Shown here piece after piece: positions 5,677 to 6,706 of a stretch of 6,706 nt of DNA; positions within the stretch are counted from its first letter, which is position 1, and each line of letters starts with the position of its first letter. The notes beneath the pieces were generated by a model, which was not told where the DNA came from, ran no database searches, and was given only the letters and a program-made list of their open reading frames with translations. Origin of the DNA: Paracoccaceae bacterium (GTDB lineage: Bacteria; Pseudomonadota; Alphaproteobacteria; Rhodobacterales; Rhodobacteraceae); contig SKMI01000086.1 of assembly GCA_007121115.1 (NCBI GenBank), positions 1-6,706 on the forward strand, read 5' to 3'. Made by a program: the position numbers and the translations under genes.

Positions 5677-6706
5677 CAGTTCTGGGCCAGACGCACGGCG
5701 GCGTCGGTTGTCGCTTCATGGGCGGCCAGCGCCGCCACATGGCCATCCACAAGCGCCGCGACCGACGGGCCGATGATGTCCGTCACCGCCGCCGGATAGA
5801 CGCCCAGCAGCAGGGTCATCACCACCAGCGGCGCCATCATCGCCTTCTCGCGCCGGTCCATGTCGGTGATCTGTTTCAGGCTGTTCTTGATCATCTCGCC
5901 CATCACCACCCGGCGATAGAGCCAGAGCGCGTAGCCTGCCGACAGGATCACGCCGGTGGCCGCAAAGAGCGCGACCCAGGTGTTGACCTGGAACACCGCC
6001 AGGAAGGTCAGGAATTCGCCCACAAACCCGGACGTCCCCGGCAGGCCGACATTGGCCATGGTGAACAGCAGGAATACCGCGGCATAGACCGGCATCCGGT
6101 TGATCAGCCCGCCATAGGCCGCAATCTCGCGCGTGTGCATCCGGTCATAGATCACGCCGACCGCCAGGAAGAGCGCGCCCGAGATGAAGCCGTGGCTGAT
6201 CATCTGAAAGATCGCACCGTCGATCCCCTGCTGGTTGGCGGCGAAGATGCCCATGGTCACGAACCCCATATGCGCGACCGAGGAATAGGCGATCAGCTTC
6301 TTCATGTCGGTCTGCATCAGCGCCACGAGGCTGGTGTAGACGATGGCAATCGCCGAGAGCCACAACACCAGCGGCGCCAGAAGGTCCGAGGCCACCGGGA
6401 ACATCGGGAGCGAGAACCGCAGGAATCCGTAGCCCCCCATCTTCAGCAACACCGCGGCCAGGATCACCGACCCGGCGGTTGGCGCCTGCACGTGGGCATC
6501 GGGCAGCCAGGTGTGCACCGGCCACATGGGCATCTTCACCGCGAAGGACGCGAAGAACGCGAGCCACATCAGCGTCTGCGCGCCACCCACGATCTGCCAT
6601 CCGGCCAGCGTGATCGTCCCGGCGCTGAACTCATGCGTCAGCAGCGTGGGGATATCGGTGGTGCCCGCGTCCACATACATGGCGATCATCGCCACCAGCA
6701 TCAGCA
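5676..6706 (-). CDS. nuoM: NADH-quinone oxidoreductase subunit M (partial, 5' end outside window)
   Basis: Antiporter-like membrane subunit of respiratory complex I, one of the proton-pumping modules in the inner membrane. About 342 residues are visible. Family members are roughly 500 residues, so about 160-170 N-terminal residues lie beyond the window edge. The ATG at 6701 is internal, because the open frame continues to the edge. Counting from that Met, the diagnostic stretch VKMPMWPVHTWLPDAH (55-70) carries the buried lysine K56, followed by APTAGSV and the second channel lysine K87 in LLKMGG. MKKLIAYSSVAHMGF (133-147) and the GFVGEF segment with E229 match the half-channel glutamate of TM12 in E. 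coli NuoM. About ten hydrophobic helices are visible. The gene ends in TGA, and that stop overlaps the Shine-Dalgarno sequence of nuoN, consistent with one operon. Identification is very secure; the VKMP and GFVGEF signatures separate it from NuoL and NuoN. Confidence 0.97.
   Translation of the reverse strand, partial: LMLVAMIAMYVDAGTTDIPTLLTHEFSAGTITLAGWQIVGGAQTLMWLAFFASFAVKMPMWPVHTWLPDAHVQAPTAGSVILAAVLLKMGGYGFLRFSLPMFPVASDLLAPLVLWLSAIAIVYTSLVALMQTDMKKLIAYSSVAHMGFVTMGIFAANQQGIDGAIFQMISHGFISGALFLAVGVIYDRMHTREIAAYGGLINRMPVYAAVFLLFTMANVGLPGTSGFVGEFLTFLAVFQVNTWVALFAATGVILSAGYALWLYRRVVMGEMIKNSLKQITDMDRREKAMMAPLVVMTLLLGVYPAAVTDIIGPSVAALVDGHVAALAAHEATTDAAVRLAQN

Noticed and set aside
4150..5799. 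A 549-codon open frame on the plus strand opposite nuoN
   Set aside because: It is a shadow of nuoN and its flanks. The translation is rich in His, Arg, Gln and Gly with no recognisable domain, and the opposite strand encodes a clear NuoN with all channel residues.

Overview
This window is a GC-rich stretch (about two-thirds G+C by eye) of an alphaproteobacterial chromosome, most likely from the Rhodobacterales (Rhodobacter/Paracoccus/Roseobacter relatives). That placement rests on the order nuoM-nuoN-birA-coaX-rnj, from my knowledge of these genomes, and on the protein sequences. It was not confirmed by a database search. Every supported gene lies on the minus strand, so transcription runs from high to low coordinates.

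Layout in the direction of transcription. The window opens inside nuoM (6706 to 5676), with the 5' part missing. NuoM and nuoN (5661 to 4222) encode two antiporter-like proton-pumping membrane subunits of respiratory complex I. The next genes are packed with little or no spacing: birA (biotin-protein ligase, 4232 to 3465) overlaps the end of nuoN by 11 nt, coaX (type III pantothenate kinase, 3474 to 2701) overlaps birA by 10 nt, and rnj (ribonuclease J, 2704 to 1031) overlaps coaX by 4 nt (ATGA). This looks like the 3' end of a nuo operon that continues into cofactor and RNA-processing genes. No internal promoter is needed to explain it, although one cannot be excluded.

After rnj comes a 78-nt gap (953-1030), the only real intergenic space. 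It holds a good candidate sigma70-type promoter (GTGACA, 17 nt, TATAAG) whose -10 element sits at the centre of a near-perfect inverted repeat. The promoter points at ppaC (952 to 32), a family II manganese-dependent inorganic pyrophosphatase, which is therefore probably a separate transcription unit. Only 31 nt remain beyond the ppaC stop.

Together the genes are housekeeping: NADH-driven proton pumping, biotinylation of carboxylases, the first step of CoA synthesis, mRNA turnover and 5' processing, and pyrophosphate removal. I found no mobile element, RNA gene, CRISPR array, toxin/defence locus or pseudogene. The long plus-strand reading frames are antisense shadows typical of high-GC DNA. 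The points worth a second look are the ppaC promoter/palindrome, the chain of overlapping genes, the TTG start of birA, and small motif variations in birA and ppaC. I see no evidence of a previously undescribed system.
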